Positions 16,969-25,383 of a stretch of 64,000 nt of DNA are shown piece by piece (the first letter of the stretch is position 1; each line of letters starts with the position of its first letter). The notes under the pieces were generated by a model. The model was not told the DNA's origin. It saw nothing but the letters and a program-made list of their open reading frames with translations, and made no database searches. The translations under genes were made by a program, and so were the position numbers. The stretch comes from Bacillota bacterium (GTDB taxonomy: Bacteria; Bacillota; Clostridia; Peptostreptococcales; Anaerovoracaceae): the NCBI GenBank assembly GCA_023415235.1, contig JAEZLP010000031.1, forward strand, positions 1-64,000. Reading direction: 5' to 3'.

Positions 16969-18239
16969 GATTCCTTCTTAAGGCTTTCTAAAAACCGTTT
17001 GAAAGCCCCTTCCTTTCCATTTTCCGTCGGTTCGTAATACTTGACTCCTTCCCGGTAAAGGTTGTCAGGCAGATACTGCTGTTTGACGTATCCGCCGTAG
17101 GAGTGGGGATACTTGTAGCCTTCCCCCAAGCCTCGCTTTTTCGCGCCTGAATAATGGGCATCCTTTAAATGGTCAGGTACATCGTCAATATTTTTCTTTT
17201 GAAGATCCGTGGCAGCCTTTTCAATGGCAACGATAGCCGAATTGGATTTCGGACAGGATGCAAGCAGGATGGTTGCCTGGGCCAGGTTGATCCTGGCTTC
17301 CGGAAGACCAATCATGAGCGCTGCCTGCACACAGGATGTCACGATGGAAATCGCCTGAGGATAAGCCATCCCAATGTCTTCGCTTGCCATTACCATCAGC
17401 CTTCTTCCAATCATCTGGATATCTGCCCCGCCTTCCAGCAGCCTCGTAAGATAATGAATTGCCGCATCAGGATCGCTGCCCCGCACCGATTTTTGGAGTG
17501 CGGACAGCAGATTGAACTTGTCCTCGCTTCGGTCATAGAAGGTGGTTTGCCGCTGCATGGCCTCCCCTACGATCACCTTGTCAATTCGTCCCCCTTTTTT
17601 CAGGTTTTCACTGATAAAACCCAAGGTGTCAAGAGCTATCCTTGCATCGCCGCCGCTCATGTCCGCCAGGGTCATAATTGCATCGTCATCATAATCCGGG
17701 TTCTGTCTGCCAAGCCCCCGCTCGGAATCGTTAAGAGCACTCTTCAATATCTGATAGATATCCTCTTTGTCCAGACGCTTGAATTCATATATGGAGCCCA
17801 CTCTGCTGAGTATGGCGTTATTTACTGCAAAATACGGGTTCTCCGTCGTGCTTCCGATAAAGCGGATTACCCCCTCCTCAAGGGCTTTCAGCAGGGAATC
17901 CTGTTGCAGCTTGTTCCAGCGATGAAACTCATCCACATAGACATAGGTTGTTTCTTTTTGCAGACCGAAGAATTTCAGCTTGGCTTTGTCCAGAATCTCC
18001 TTCAGCTCCTTGATCCCGGTCGTCGATGCGTTCAGTTCATAGAAGTCCGCGTCCATTTCCCGCGCGATCAGTCTGGCCAAGGTTGTCTTGCCTGTCCCCG
18101 AAGGCCCGAAAAAGATTGCGGAATCAAAGGTTTTATTCTTGATGGCATTATAAAGCAGAGATTCCTTGTACATAAAATGTCTTTGTCCAACAAAATCATC
18201 GATGCGATCCGGTCTCATTCGGGTAGATAATGGAATCAT
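16965..18239 (-). CDS. rarA: Replication-associated recombination protein A (MgsA/WHIP family ATPase)
   Basis: A 424-residue AAA+ ATPase of normal length. Walker A is GPSGTGKTT (45-53), Walker B is the VYVDEFHRW segment near 100-108, sensor 1 is IGSTTENP near 133-140, and the C-terminal tetramerisation region contains ASEDIGMAYPQA and GYKYPHSYGG. RarA acts at stalled replication forks with single-strand binding protein. It overlaps the ispH start, an arrangement with no obvious functional link. Confidence 0.96.
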   Translation of the reverse strand: MIPLSTRMRPDRIDDFVGQRHFMYKESLLYNAIKNKTFDSAIFFGPSGTGKTTLARLIAREMDADFYELNASTTGIKELKEILDKAKLKFFGLQKETTYVYVDEFHRWNKLQQDSLLKALEEGVIRFIGSTTENPYFAVNNAILSRVGSIYEFKRLDKEDIYQILKSALNDSERGLGRQNPDYDDDAIMTLADMSGGDARIALDTLGFISENLKKGGRIDKVIVGEAMQRQTTFYDRSEDKFNLLSALQKSVRGSDPDAAIHYLTRLLEGGADIQMIGRRLMVMASEDIGMAYPQAISIVTSCVQAALMIGLPEARINLAQATILLASCPKSNSAIVAIEKAATDLQKKNIDDVPDHLKDAHYSGAKKRGLGEGYKYPHSYGGYVKQQYLPDNLYREGVKYYEPTENGKEGAFKRFLESLKKES

Positions 18240-18300
18240 AGGGCTGCCTTTCTAAATGAATTAATACTTGTTTATTTCTGAATGAATCAATTCGTGTTTA

Positions 18301-18831
18301 TTATGGTATAATCTCGGATAAATTTACTACAAACACATCCGAGACTACGGTCGACACAACGGATGCCGCCTGTTTCGCCTTCTCTTCAGTTGAATATGGA
18401 AGGCCCAGCACTTTATAGCTGCCGCCGCTTTCGTACACATAGGAATAGATCCCCTTGCCGGACAATTCCGAAGAAAAAGCTTCCGCTCCGTCTTTCGAAG
18501 AAAAGCTCCCGAACTGTACGCTGAAAGGACCCGACCCTGATACTACGGCGCTGTTGCTGTTCTCATTTCCCGAGGTGTCATTTTTCAAGTTTTGCTGGTC
18601 AATGATGACGCTTGGCGCGCTTGTTATGACGTCAACGGCGCCATTTGTGGACGTTGTTCCGCCATCACCCGGTTCTCCTGTTTTTTCCGTTTGATTATTG
18701 TCCAGCAAATACGGATAAATGATATATTTTGTTCCCGCATAGCCTGCGGCGACGGCCAGAATAATCACCATGATGAATACGGAAAAACCTGCTCTGGCGT
18801 TACGTTTGGGATAACGATAATAATTTTTCAT
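18301..18831 (-). CDS. SPOR-domain membrane protein
   Basis: A 176-residue protein from the ATG at 18831, which follows GAGAGGGAG; an in-frame start at 18855 is less likely. A short basic N-terminus precedes one membrane helix (about residues 15-38). A low-complexity Gly/Ser/Thr/Asn linker follows (about 45-100). The last about 75 residues (FSVQFGSFSSKDGAEAFSSEL ... YKVLGLPYSTEEKAKQAA) form a SPOR domain, which binds glycan stripped of stem peptides at division sites. It probably acts in cell division or cell-wall remodelling. Confidence 0.85.
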   Translation of the reverse strand: MKNYYRYPKRNARAGFSVFIMVIILAVAAGYAGTKYIIYPYLLDNNQTEKTGEPGDGGTTSTNGAVDVITSAPSVIIDQQNLKNDTSGNENSNSAVVSGSGPFSVQFGSFSSKDGAEAFSSELSGKGIYSYVYESGGSYKVLGLPYSTEEKAKQAASVVSTVVSDVFVVNLSEIIP

Positions 18832-18922
18832 ACGCTCCCTCTCTTTTCTCAGCAAGTTTTGGGATAACCCTCCCTATTGCTAAGTGTATTAAGGAAGCGG
18901 GTAAAATATGACAGGTACTCTG

Positions 18923-19438
18923 TTATACTTTAAGCCGTCGTTTCTGATAGAATCCAATCACAAGGGTCAGGATATAGTCATAGGCGAGAAAAAAGACCTG
19001 CGCTCCGATCAACAGGATGGGAAGCGCCAGCTCCGGCACCTGGATTGCTCCGGTAAAGAGCTCTCCAAAAAAGATAAGACCAAGTACAAGCATTACATTG
19101 CAGAAAACCAGCTTGAAAACCACCTCCAGCCATTGGGGGAATTTTTTGCAGCTTTCAATATAGTACTTGATCATGGCATATATTCCGAAAATGATGGTAT
19201 AGGGAATCATTCCCGCCTTATTGGGAACCAAAATAAATGCCAGCATCATAGAAGCGAAATAAAAGATCCAGCCTGCGAAGTGGGAAAACTCGACGATCAT
19301 GATGGCAACATAAACCGTACTGAGGGCATACAGCGTCAATTCAATCCCTGGAACAAATGTGGCTCCCAGCAGTGTGACCAGTGACAGAGCGAGTAAAATA
19401 CCGCCGGTCGCAATTATTTTTGTATCCAATGTCTTCAT
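18923..19438 (-). CDS. Predicted polytopic membrane protein
   Basis: A 171-residue, strongly hydrophobic protein with about five membrane helices (near 10-30, 35-55, 58-75, 105-127 and 138-160) and a basic C-terminus. I do not recognise the family with certainty; it recalls small Clostridial membrane proteins annotated as hypothetical, or perhaps substrate-specificity subunits of ECF transporters. A 16-bp tandem repeat array lies 30 bases upstream of its start. Confidence 0.75.
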   Translation of the reverse strand: MKTLDTKIIATGGILLALSLVTLLGATFVPGIELTLYALSTVYVAIMIVEFSHFAGWIFYFASMMLAFILVPNKAGMIPYTIIFGIYAMIKYYIESCKKFPQWLEVVFKLVFCNVMLVLGLIFFGELFTGAIQVPELALPILLIGAQVFFLAYDYILTLVIGFYQKRRLKV

Positions 19439-19468
19439 AGACCATACTCTCCTTCAACCGTCTTCGTT

Positions 19469-19548
19469 TCTGATCCAATCCGTTTCCGATCCAATTCGTC
19501 TCTAATCCAATCCGGTTCTGATCCGGTCAGTTTCCGATCCGGCTTCAC
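19469..19548. repeat. Five-unit 16-bp tandem repeat
   Basis: Five consecutive 16-base units with the core TCnGATCCnnTCnGTT start at 19469, 19485, 19501, 19517 and 19533. The unit length is not a multiple of three, and the array lies between genes, upstream of the membrane-protein gene on the minus strand. Confidence 0.85.
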
Positions 19549-19576
19549 GATTTCTTATACGTCTGTGAGTTTCCCT

Positions 19577-20149
19577 CTAAATGCAGTCGCATAAGGCATC
19601 GGCGCAGCAATAACACTGAAGCATTCTGCACAGATCATCATTACTGGTGTATCCTCTTCCGTATGCGGTAGTCCGATATCCGTTTCCTGTTGCCATTATA
19701 CTGTTCATGGCGTTGCGGTATTCCATATTGGAGGGATCCATGGAAATTGCGGTCTGCACGCTGTTCACCGCTTCGTCATACCAGCCTTTCCTCAGGGAAA
19801 TCATTCCGTTGAGGAAAAACCACTCCGCATTTCTTGTTTTTATTCTGCTCAATGCTGCTTCCGCACCGCCCAGATTCCCTCTGTCGATCATTCTTCTGAT
19901 TTCGTTGAATTCCGGGCTCTGCTGGCTTCCGCCTCCGGAAAATCCTTCATAACCGCCTTTACCGCCGTTTTTCATCAGATACTCATAAGCTTCGTTGATT
20001 TCCTGGAGCTTTTCTTCTGCCAGATCCTGCAACGGATTGTCCTGATGCCTATCTGGATGGTATTTCTTTACCTGCTCTCTGTATGCAGCTTTGATCTCCT
20101 CCTGACTTGCTCCTTCTTTTATTCCAAGTACTTCATATGGATTCTGCAT
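19577..20149 (-). CDS. J-domain protein with TPR-like region
   Basis: A 190-residue protein. Residues 1-62 form a J domain with the HPD triad (YHPDRH, near 30-35), which would stimulate an Hsp70. A Gly-rich linker follows. Residues about 80-150 resemble TPR repeats (AEWFFLNGMISLRKGWYDEAVNSVQTAISMDPSN). The tail is Cys-rich (CRMLQCYCCADALCDCI). There is no zinc-finger module, so it is not DnaJ itself. The gene overlaps the DUF5685-like gene by 17 bases, and the pair is probably functionally linked. Confidence 0.88.
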   Translation of the reverse strand: MQNPYEVLGIKEGASQEEIKAAYREQVKKYHPDRHQDNPLQDLAEEKLQEINEAYEYLMKNGGKGGYEGFSGGGSQQSPEFNEIRRMIDRGNLGGAEAALSRIKTRNAEWFFLNGMISLRKGWYDEAVNSVQTAISMDPSNMEYRNAMNSIMATGNGYRTTAYGRGYTSNDDLCRMLQCYCCADALCDCI

Positions 20150-21032
20150 TATCTTCCGTTCCTTTCTGTAATATCTCTTCTGTTTTTCTCATGAGACCAA
20201 AATACAATATATTCTCAATCAAACCTTGATTTTTTTCAAATTTAATCTGACCGCAGCTCTCGGCAATTTCAGCCAGATACAAAACCAGATTGCGGTCCAC
20301 CCTCTCCCTGATCCTCTTTTTAAATTCTTCTACGGATTCCTCTTCCTGATTGTACTCAAATTGAAGAATCAGCGAATTGAAGGATTTTGATTTCAGGTTG
20401 TCCTCAATATCGTCATAGGCGTCGACCAAATAGATCCATTTCCCCAAATGGTATCCGATTCTTCGGAATACCTTGGATAATTCCTCTCCATTAGGAAGCT
20501 TTTTCAGGCCGGGGTAGTCAAAAACCTCTTCCATGATTTTTGCAAAGGGTTCCGCCGACCGGTCTATGGAGGCGCAGCTTTCTTTTTCCAGTCGGGAAAG
20601 CTCGCTTAATCGTTCCTTAACATAATTGCTTTTTTCCGGCGCTGTCTCATTGAGCCTCCGGAAGGTTCCCTTCATCAAAAAGGCTCCGATGGCCGCCTTC
20701 AAGCTTCTTTCATCCTGATAATCATCCTTCAGCTTGTAGTAGGCCAGCAGGAGCAGGATGTCCGCGGCATAGTCCACCTCAGGACTGTCATAAAGGATGG
20801 TTCTTTTCTTGGCCGGATGCACCGGACATCTTCTGGATTCGAAACGCTCCGTGGAAGGATTGATACCTGCTAGCAGGATTGCCAGGAATACAGAATCATA
20901 GTTCAAGACCAGTCTCGGCAGTTGACCGTACCTTCTTTCAATGGATTTGCAGATCCCGCAATAGTAGCCGCTGTAAATCTCAAATTCCTTTATTTTCAAT
21001 TCCGGCTTGTCCGGTTTTACATAACCAAGCAT
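20133..21032 (-). CDS. DUF5685-like protein
   Basis: A 299-residue protein from ATG 21032 (AAAGGAAA upstream); a longer frame to 21098 has no good ribosome site. It has the features I associate with DUF5685: MLGYVKPDKPELKIKEFE at the start, YYCGICKSIERRYG with CxxC near 22-25, then helical segments, including HLGKWIYLVDAYDDIEDN around residues 207-224, an Asp-rich motif reminiscent of isoprenoid-synthase-type helical bundles. Function unknown. It is cotranscribed with the J-domain protein. Confidence 0.78.
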   Translation of the reverse strand: MLGYVKPDKPELKIKEFEIYSGYYCGICKSIERRYGQLPRLVLNYDSVFLAILLAGINPSTERFESRRCPVHPAKKRTILYDSPEVDYAADILLLLAYYKLKDDYQDERSLKAAIGAFLMKGTFRRLNETAPEKSNYVKERLSELSRLEKESCASIDRSAEPFAKIMEEVFDYPGLKKLPNGEELSKVFRRIGYHLGKWIYLVDAYDDIEDNLKSKSFNSLILQFEYNQEEESVEEFKKRIRERVDRNLVLYLAEIAESCGQIKFEKNQGLIENILYFGLMRKTEEILQKGTEDNAESI

Positions 21033-21133
21033 GGTTTCCTTTCTAATCGACGTTGCTTGCGTTCCATTTGATAAAAACAGCACAAAAGTGCTGTTCATGG
21101 CTGTTTCTTATGGATTTTGACTTCCAGATCACA

Positions 21134-21394
21134 CTATTTAAATTGCTTTTTAAAATGATTGATCACACAGTAGGTAAGACTCATATCGATGCTGTACAAG
21201 CCCGTAAGAACACCGTTGAAGATCCACTGCTTCGTTGACATCTGTCTGCATACGTTTACAGGATTAAGGGACTTTTCATCCTTCGGAACCTTCTTCCCTA
21301 AAAAAGCATTGCCGATCACTGCAATTCCAAGGTAGAAACTGGTAACCGCAAGGGCATGCTTCTTATAGTTCCAGTTTTCTAGAAATCTTCCCAT
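21134..21394 (-). CDS. Small hypothetical protein
   Basis: An 86-residue protein beginning at ATG 21394, behind GGAGGGAG. It has two moderately hydrophobic stretches (HALAVTSFYLGIAVIGNAFLG, about residues 13-33, and WIFNGVLTGLYSIDMSLTYCVI, about 57-78), so it may be a membrane hairpin. No family recognised. It ends about 100 bases before the DUF5685-like gene start and may be in the same transcript. Confidence 0.7.
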   Translation of the reverse strand: MGRFLENWNYKKHALAVTSFYLGIAVIGNAFLGKKVPKDEKSLNPVNVCRQMSTKQWIFNGVLTGLYSIDMSLTYCVINHFKKQFK

Positions 21395-21520
21395 TCTTCT
21401 CCCTCCTAAGGCCATTTAAATGGTGAACGTAATAAAAATATTATACTTGAAATTCTCATTAATTAAAAGTAGAAAATATGGATATTTTTCAGACAATTCT
21501 TAGTTTTTTTAAAATTATAG

Positions 21521-21549
21521 TGGACAGAAACCAGGAATACCGATATAAT
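21521..21549 (+). promoter_or_regulatory. Sigma-A promoter of the small zinc-ribbon gene
   Basis: TGGACA (21521-21526), a 17-bp spacer and TATAAT (21544-21549), five of six and six of six matches. Transcription would start near 21556 and leave a leader of about 110 bases. Confidence 0.8.
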
Positions 21550-21668
21550 AGCTATTGAGATATTTAAAATTGGTTCAATGGCCCGATCCATCTTTTTGGT
21601 TAATCGTCTCCATCATCTATTTTAAATATTAAAAATTTATCTTTTTTTTAAAAATCTGGAGGAAAATC

Positions 21669-21836
21669 ATGGAAGACAGAACACTCGTATGTCAAGACTG
21701 CGGAAAGGATTTCGTATTCACAGTAGGCGAACAGGAATTCTATAAGGAAAAGGGTTTTGATAACGAACCAAAAAGATGTAAGGAATGCAGAGACAAGAAG
21801 AAGAACGAAAGAAGACAGTTCAGAAACGATAGATAA
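21669..21836 (+). CDS. Small zinc-ribbon protein (zf-trcl family)
   Basis: A 55-residue protein with two CxxC pairs, CQDC (8-11) and CKEC (37-40), separated by FVFTVGEQEFYKEKGF and followed by a basic tail (RDKKKNERRQFRNDR). This is the pattern of the probable zinc-ribbon domain family (PF13451), common in Clostridia; function unknown, nucleic-acid binding likely. TGGAGG precedes the start. It has its own promoter, a long leader and its own terminator, so it is a monocistronic gene, likely highly expressed. Confidence 0.85.
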   Translation: MEDRTLVCQDCGKDFVFTVGEQEFYKEKGFDNEPKRCKECRDKKKNERRQFRNDR

Positions 21837-21872
21837 TCTGCAAAGAATATCTCATCCGAACATCGATAAAAT

Positions 21873-21903
21873 AGCCGGGATGCTTGCCCGGCTTTTTATT
21901 TTT
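21873..21903 (+). terminator. Terminator of the small zinc-ribbon gene
   Basis: AGCCGGG (21873-21879) pairs with CCCGGCT (21887-21893), followed by a T-rich tract. Confidence 0.8.
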
Positions 21904-21922
21904 TCAGGAATCTTTGATTCCG

Positions 21923-22777
21923 TCATTTCCACTTTTTTTGCATGCTGAGTTTCCGTATGAGCATGAAATCCCCCCCTGCCGCCAGCATCACCAATCCCGC
22001 GAACTGAACGTGGTCCAGTGCTCCTGCAACGAAGACTCCCACAAGAGCCAGACCGAGCAGGACCTGTATTGCTGCCGGTCTGTGCCATGAACGTTCCAAG
22101 CGGTCCGTCTCTCCTCTTTCGTGACTTGGTGAAGCGGAATTCTCTCTGTCCTTTCTCAGCTCATCCGGATTCCAATAAACATAACTGACTTCTCTCTGCA
22201 TATTGGAAAGAGATCTGATCATCCCGGACAGCCCTAGGTTATTAAGTATGATCTGCTCCTTGAAGTTCCAGAAATAAGCTACAGCCTCCGCACTGTTGAA
22301 CAATTCACACATGGTATCGATGAGCCGCAGAATTCTCGTCTGGAGATTGACTTCGGATTTCCCCTCTGGATAATAGGCAAATCTGACCTCGCCATTTGCC
22401 GGGTCAATAAAAATCACATCGAGACCGATTGCAGCTCTTCCCGCACACAGAAGATAGTTTTCCATGTCCATTAGATTTGACAGCACCCTCGACAGAATAT
22501 CCAGGGCAAACCGAACCTGTCCATGGTCTTTTCTTACATTTTCGGCGGAAGCTAAATTTTTTTTCACATAATCCTCCAACGGAAGAAATCCGGTAAAATC
22601 ATAGTATGCTTTTTCTTCTCCATCCTCAGACTGAAAATACATGGGGAGAATGTTGGGGCACCCGCTTCTGCATAGCATTTTTCTTTCATATCCTTTGATT
22701 ATGTTCTCCATTGAGATACAGAATTTTCTTCTTCCGAAGGATTCATCCATCCTTGCTTCCTGATTTCTGAAATTCAT
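21923..22777 (-). CDS. DUF6382-like membrane protein of the Tad locus
   Basis: A 284-residue protein. The N-terminal about 185 residues resemble DUF6382, a domain often seen before FHA domains in Firmicutes (YERKMLCRSGCPNILPMYFQ near the start, then FIDPANGEVRFAYYPEG). Here no FHA domain follows; instead there is a charged linker and two membrane helices (about 235-255 and 257-275). It starts 36 bases after the TadE-like gene and is the last gene of the pilus operon, so a role in pilus assembly or its control is likely but unproven. Confidence 0.72.
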   Translation of the reverse strand: MNFRNQEARMDESFGRRKFCISMENIIKGYERKMLCRSGCPNILPMYFQSEDGEEKAYYDFTGFLPLEDYVKKNLASAENVRKDHGQVRFALDILSRVLSNLMDMENYLLCAGRAAIGLDVIFIDPANGEVRFAYYPEGKSEVNLQTRILRLIDTMCELFNSAEAVAYFWNFKEQIILNNLGLSGMIRSLSNMQREVSYVYWNPDELRKDRENSASPSHERGETDRLERSWHRPAAIQVLLGLALVGVFVAGALDHVQFAGLVMLAAGGDFMLIRKLSMQKKWK

Positions 22778-22813
22778 ATCATCACCCTATCCCAGTCCGG
22801 CGGTCATCCCGAA

Positions 22814-23623
22814 TTAATCTCCGCAGCATTTTGAGCATGCTTCGTAACCCCGCTGGATCGCATCCTCTTTTTCAATGGATCTCACATATTTATCCACGAT
22901 CGGACATGCGCCCGTATGATAAGCCCGTCCTGTTCTGAAACAGTAAATCAAGCTACCGTTTGCCACGCCTTTTGAATTGCAGATGCTGCATGGATCATAA
23001 CTATGCCTGATCCGGTTCGTCATCACCGCCTGTCGTGGCTCCGAGGTGATGCAAATACAGTCTTCTCTGTGATATTTCTCTCCTGCTCTCGGAAAGACCC
23101 AAACAAGTTGGGATTCCTTCCATTGTTCCATTTCTTCAAAAGGAAGAGGATCATTCCGTTCTTTTTTTCCGATAAAGCCTCTGAGCAATATGGACTCTGA
23201 AACCGGAATCCGGTTGACAAACTGAACTGGCAGCTTTATTTTTACATCATAATTCAAATCCATGGAGATGAAGCCGTTCAATCCGCGGGAAGCATATAAA
23301 TAATCCATTTTATCAATATTCACGGATTCGACGTGGCTGCCAAGCTCGTGATAGATCCTGTCCTTCAGTTTCAATTCAAATACGGCGGTGTTGATTGGAT
23401 TTACTCTCGCTTCCGCGCTTAGCACCCTTGCTTCGTCGGTCAGAGCATGGAAGGCCATCTCCTGGACCGCCATAAATTTGATCTGATAGGCAAAGGTCAG
23501 GACCCCTATGATAAAAATGGGGAGAAAAATCGCCGCCTCTACTGTAATAAATCCTTTTTTAGAATTTCTGTACATAGGTAAAGGTTCCTTCCCAAGTGGC
23601 TGCTTCAAATTGAAATCCTCCAT
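22814..23623 (-). CDS. TadE-like pseudopilin with two Ada-type Cys/His motifs
   Basis: A 269-residue protein. KKGFITVEAAIFLPIFIIGVL (about 22-42) is a TadE-type type IV pilin-like N-terminus. The C-terminal part carries two similar motifs, YHREDCIC...SYDPCSIC and YHTGACPI...GYEACSKC, of the form YHxxxC-n-C-xx-C, as in Ada-type metal-binding domains. Cleavage at the Gly before the hydrophobic stretch would leave a secreted domain. The frame can start at 23623 (GAGGG upstream) or at ATG 23575. It overlaps the DUF5702-like gene by up to 65 bases. Confidence 0.78.
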   Translation of the reverse strand: MEDFNLKQPLGKEPLPMYRNSKKGFITVEAAIFLPIFIIGVLTFAYQIKFMAVQEMAFHALTDEARVLSAEARVNPINTAVFELKLKDRIYHELGSHVESVNIDKMDYLYASRGLNGFISMDLNYDVKIKLPVQFVNRIPVSESILLRGFIGKKERNDPLPFEEMEQWKESQLVWVFPRAGEKYHREDCICITSEPRQAVMTNRIRHSYDPCSICNSKGVANGSLIYCFRTGRAYHTGACPIVDKYVRSIEKEDAIQRGYEACSKCCGD

Positions 23624-24809
23624 AGCATTCCCTCAAATCGAAATCCCGGTTGTAGATGCCTTTCATGTTCAATTGGATCAGGTCCATGCACCTTAGAAGC
23701 TTTTTCTCCCGATTTTCCAGAAACAACAGGATTCTCAGATAATCCTCGTAATCGTACCCATTATCCTTGGCAGGCGTCAGATAATCCTCTTTCCAGATAT
23801 AATCAAGAGTCGATGAAATCGGTACGGCCCAATGATCCTTTCCTTTGATCAGGGTAACTTTTTTTCCGGCCTCAAGCAGACGCAAATCATTTTCCGATTC
23901 GGCGGCCGCCCAGGCTTCCGCAACCAGGAACGCCCCGATTTCTTTCCCCTTCACCAAGGTAAGCGCCGCTGCAGCCCCTTCGACTTTGCTCCATTTTTCA
24001 GGGTCTTTTTTGATATGGATTAAGTTCAAAACATTCCTAATGAGGAAGAGATCGTTTCTCACAGAATTGTAATTGATCTGATCATCCAGGTTCCCCTTCA
24101 GTATGTATTCCACCTCATTGGAAAAGAACGAGTCTCTCGTCTCATTTCCAAAACGGTTGTTATAAAAGTGGCTCATAATATATTCGCCGGTCAGAAACTG
24201 ATCTTCTGCAGTCTTCTCAATTTCAGCCAGACTGGGAATTCCGTTTTCCACGATCCTTTTCAGATCGCTGATGAAACCGCTCTGATATCCCTTCGACGGG
24301 AGACTGTTCATGATCTGTTCATTCCTTAGAATCGCACGATATGTTTGGCTCTTCGGCTGATGCTCCTCATTCAGTAGTTCCTTTACGATTCCGTATTTCA
24401 TTTCCTCCAGGATCTGCTGTTCAAACAAATCGACATCCGTGATGGAATACCCCTTCAGGCTCACGCGGAGAGATTTCAGCTCAAGCTTCAGAGTATCAGT
24501 GTAAATCCTTCCTCTGAGCGCTTCTTTCAGGGGATTGCGATGAAAGCTGTAATCGATGTATTTTCTGAGCTTTTCTTCCACCTTGCCCCCATCCGTCTGC
24601 ACTGCAAAAATACCGTATCGGTTCTGAAGTTCCAAATCATACTCCGATAGAACAGAGCGTCCGGCCAGTTCAAAGACAGCATCCGAGCAGCTTCTTCCCG
24701 CAGCCACGGAAGCGGCATGAATAAACAGAGCTGCAACCAGCAGGATGCTGGCCAGGATCATGGTTAAAAAAACCGAAGTGCTCCCTTTTTTTGAGTTGCC
24801 GGTCCTCAT
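23559..24809 (-). CDS. DUF5702-like, TadG-type protein of the Tad locus
   Basis: A 416-residue protein with one N-terminal membrane helix (about 10-32, after GNSKKGSTSVFLTMI) and a long extracytoplasmic domain. The start SVFLTMILASILL and the segment FELAGRSVLSEYDLELQNRYGIFAV match DUF5702 from memory, a family found in Clostridial Tad operons where it replaces TadG. It may be a minor pilus component. The start follows GGAGG and lies one base after the TadE-like gene stop. Confidence 0.8.
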   Translation of the reverse strand: MRTGNSKKGSTSVFLTMILASILLVAALFIHAASVAAGRSCSDAVFELAGRSVLSEYDLELQNRYGIFAVQTDGGKVEEKLRKYIDYSFHRNPLKEALRGRIYTDTLKLELKSLRVSLKGYSITDVDLFEQQILEEMKYGIVKELLNEEHQPKSQTYRAILRNEQIMNSLPSKGYQSGFISDLKRIVENGIPSLAEIEKTAEDQFLTGEYIMSHFYNNRFGNETRDSFFSNEVEYILKGNLDDQINYNSVRNDLFLIRNVLNLIHIKKDPEKWSKVEGAAAALTLVKGKEIGAFLVAEAWAAAESENDLRLLEAGKKVTLIKGKDHWAVPISSTLDYIWKEDYLTPAKDNGYDYEDYLRILLFLENREKKLLRCMDLIQLNMKGIYNRDFDLRECYGGFQFEAATWEGTFTYVQKF

Positions 24810-24810
24810 C

Positions 24811-25191
24811 TTAATCCTCCTTCTTCGGGGATAAGATCCGAATCACTTCCGTATCGTCAATGAGGTATGAATGGCCCTTTGAGGTGTCAGTCAACCGATT
24901 TCTGAAAAGCGAAGGAATCCTGTATTCCCTCTCTTCTTCCATGGCTATGACAGGTCTTATCCAGTACATTTCTTTTTCCCATTCATATTCCCGGATCGGA
25001 TCAAGGCGGTAAATTGTTCCGGCTTGCTCCCCGCATTGATTTCGAAGAGAAAGATGCATCGAGGACTGCAGAGACAAGGAAAGATACATGTTGACGATAA
25101 TGCAGATGACTGCTGCAACCCCTGCTATGACCAAGGGAAGGATGATTGCAGCTTCCACGATTGCTGTGCCTCTTCTGTTCCGGACATCCAT
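24811..25191 (-). CDS. TadE-like pseudopilin
   Basis: A 126-residue protein with the pseudopilin N-terminus RRGTAIVEAAIILPLVIAGVAAVI (about 5-28): Gly before the hydrophobic helix, and Glu at position 5 after the predicted cleavage. The remaining 90 residues are polar with no recognisable domain. It starts three bases after the Flp-like gene stop and is followed directly by the DUF5702-like gene. Confidence 0.82.
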   Translation of the reverse strand: MDVRNRRGTAIVEAAIILPLVIAGVAAVICIIVNMYLSLSLQSSMHLSLRNQCGEQAGTIYRLDPIREYEWEKEMYWIRPVIAMEEEREYRIPSLFRNRLTDTSKGHSYLIDDTEVIRILSPKKED

Positions 25192-25194
25192 ATC

Positions 25195-25356
25195 TTATAT
25201 GCTCTCGAAGTTGCTGCTGTTGAGGCTTTCAAAGGTATTCGAGACGAAATTTCCGATTTGCTCCTTGAACAGCAGCCCTAAACCGATGGCGATAGCCACA
25301 AGGATTGCAACCTGGACCATTTCCATTCCTTTTTTGTTGTTCGTTACAATTTTCAT
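25195..25356 (-). CDS. flp: Flp-like major pilin candidate
   Basis: A 53-residue protein with the Flp layout: short basic leader (KIVTNNKKG), then MEMVQVAILVAIAIGLGLLFKEQI, with Glu two residues after the Gly, and a polar tail with Phe residues (FVSNTFESLNSSNF). Flp pilins are the main subunit of tight-adherence pili. A GAGAGG precedes the start. It sits between tadC and tadE, not at the operon head as in many Proteobacteria. The Glu is at +2 instead of +5, so cleavage is uncertain. Confidence 0.75.
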   Translation of the reverse strand: MKIVTNNKKGMEMVQVAILVAIAIGLGLLFKEQIGNFVSNTFESLNSSNFESI

Positions 25357-25383
25357 CTTTTTTTCCTCTCTTCCCTGTATATT

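Noticed and set aside
17169..18230. 353-codon open frame on the plus strand
   Set aside because: It lies antisense to rarA, which has all family motifs; no ribosome site and no recognisable protein.
19469..19548. CRISPR or coding repeat
   Set aside because: The units are directly adjacent with no spacers, and the 16-base period breaks any reading frame.
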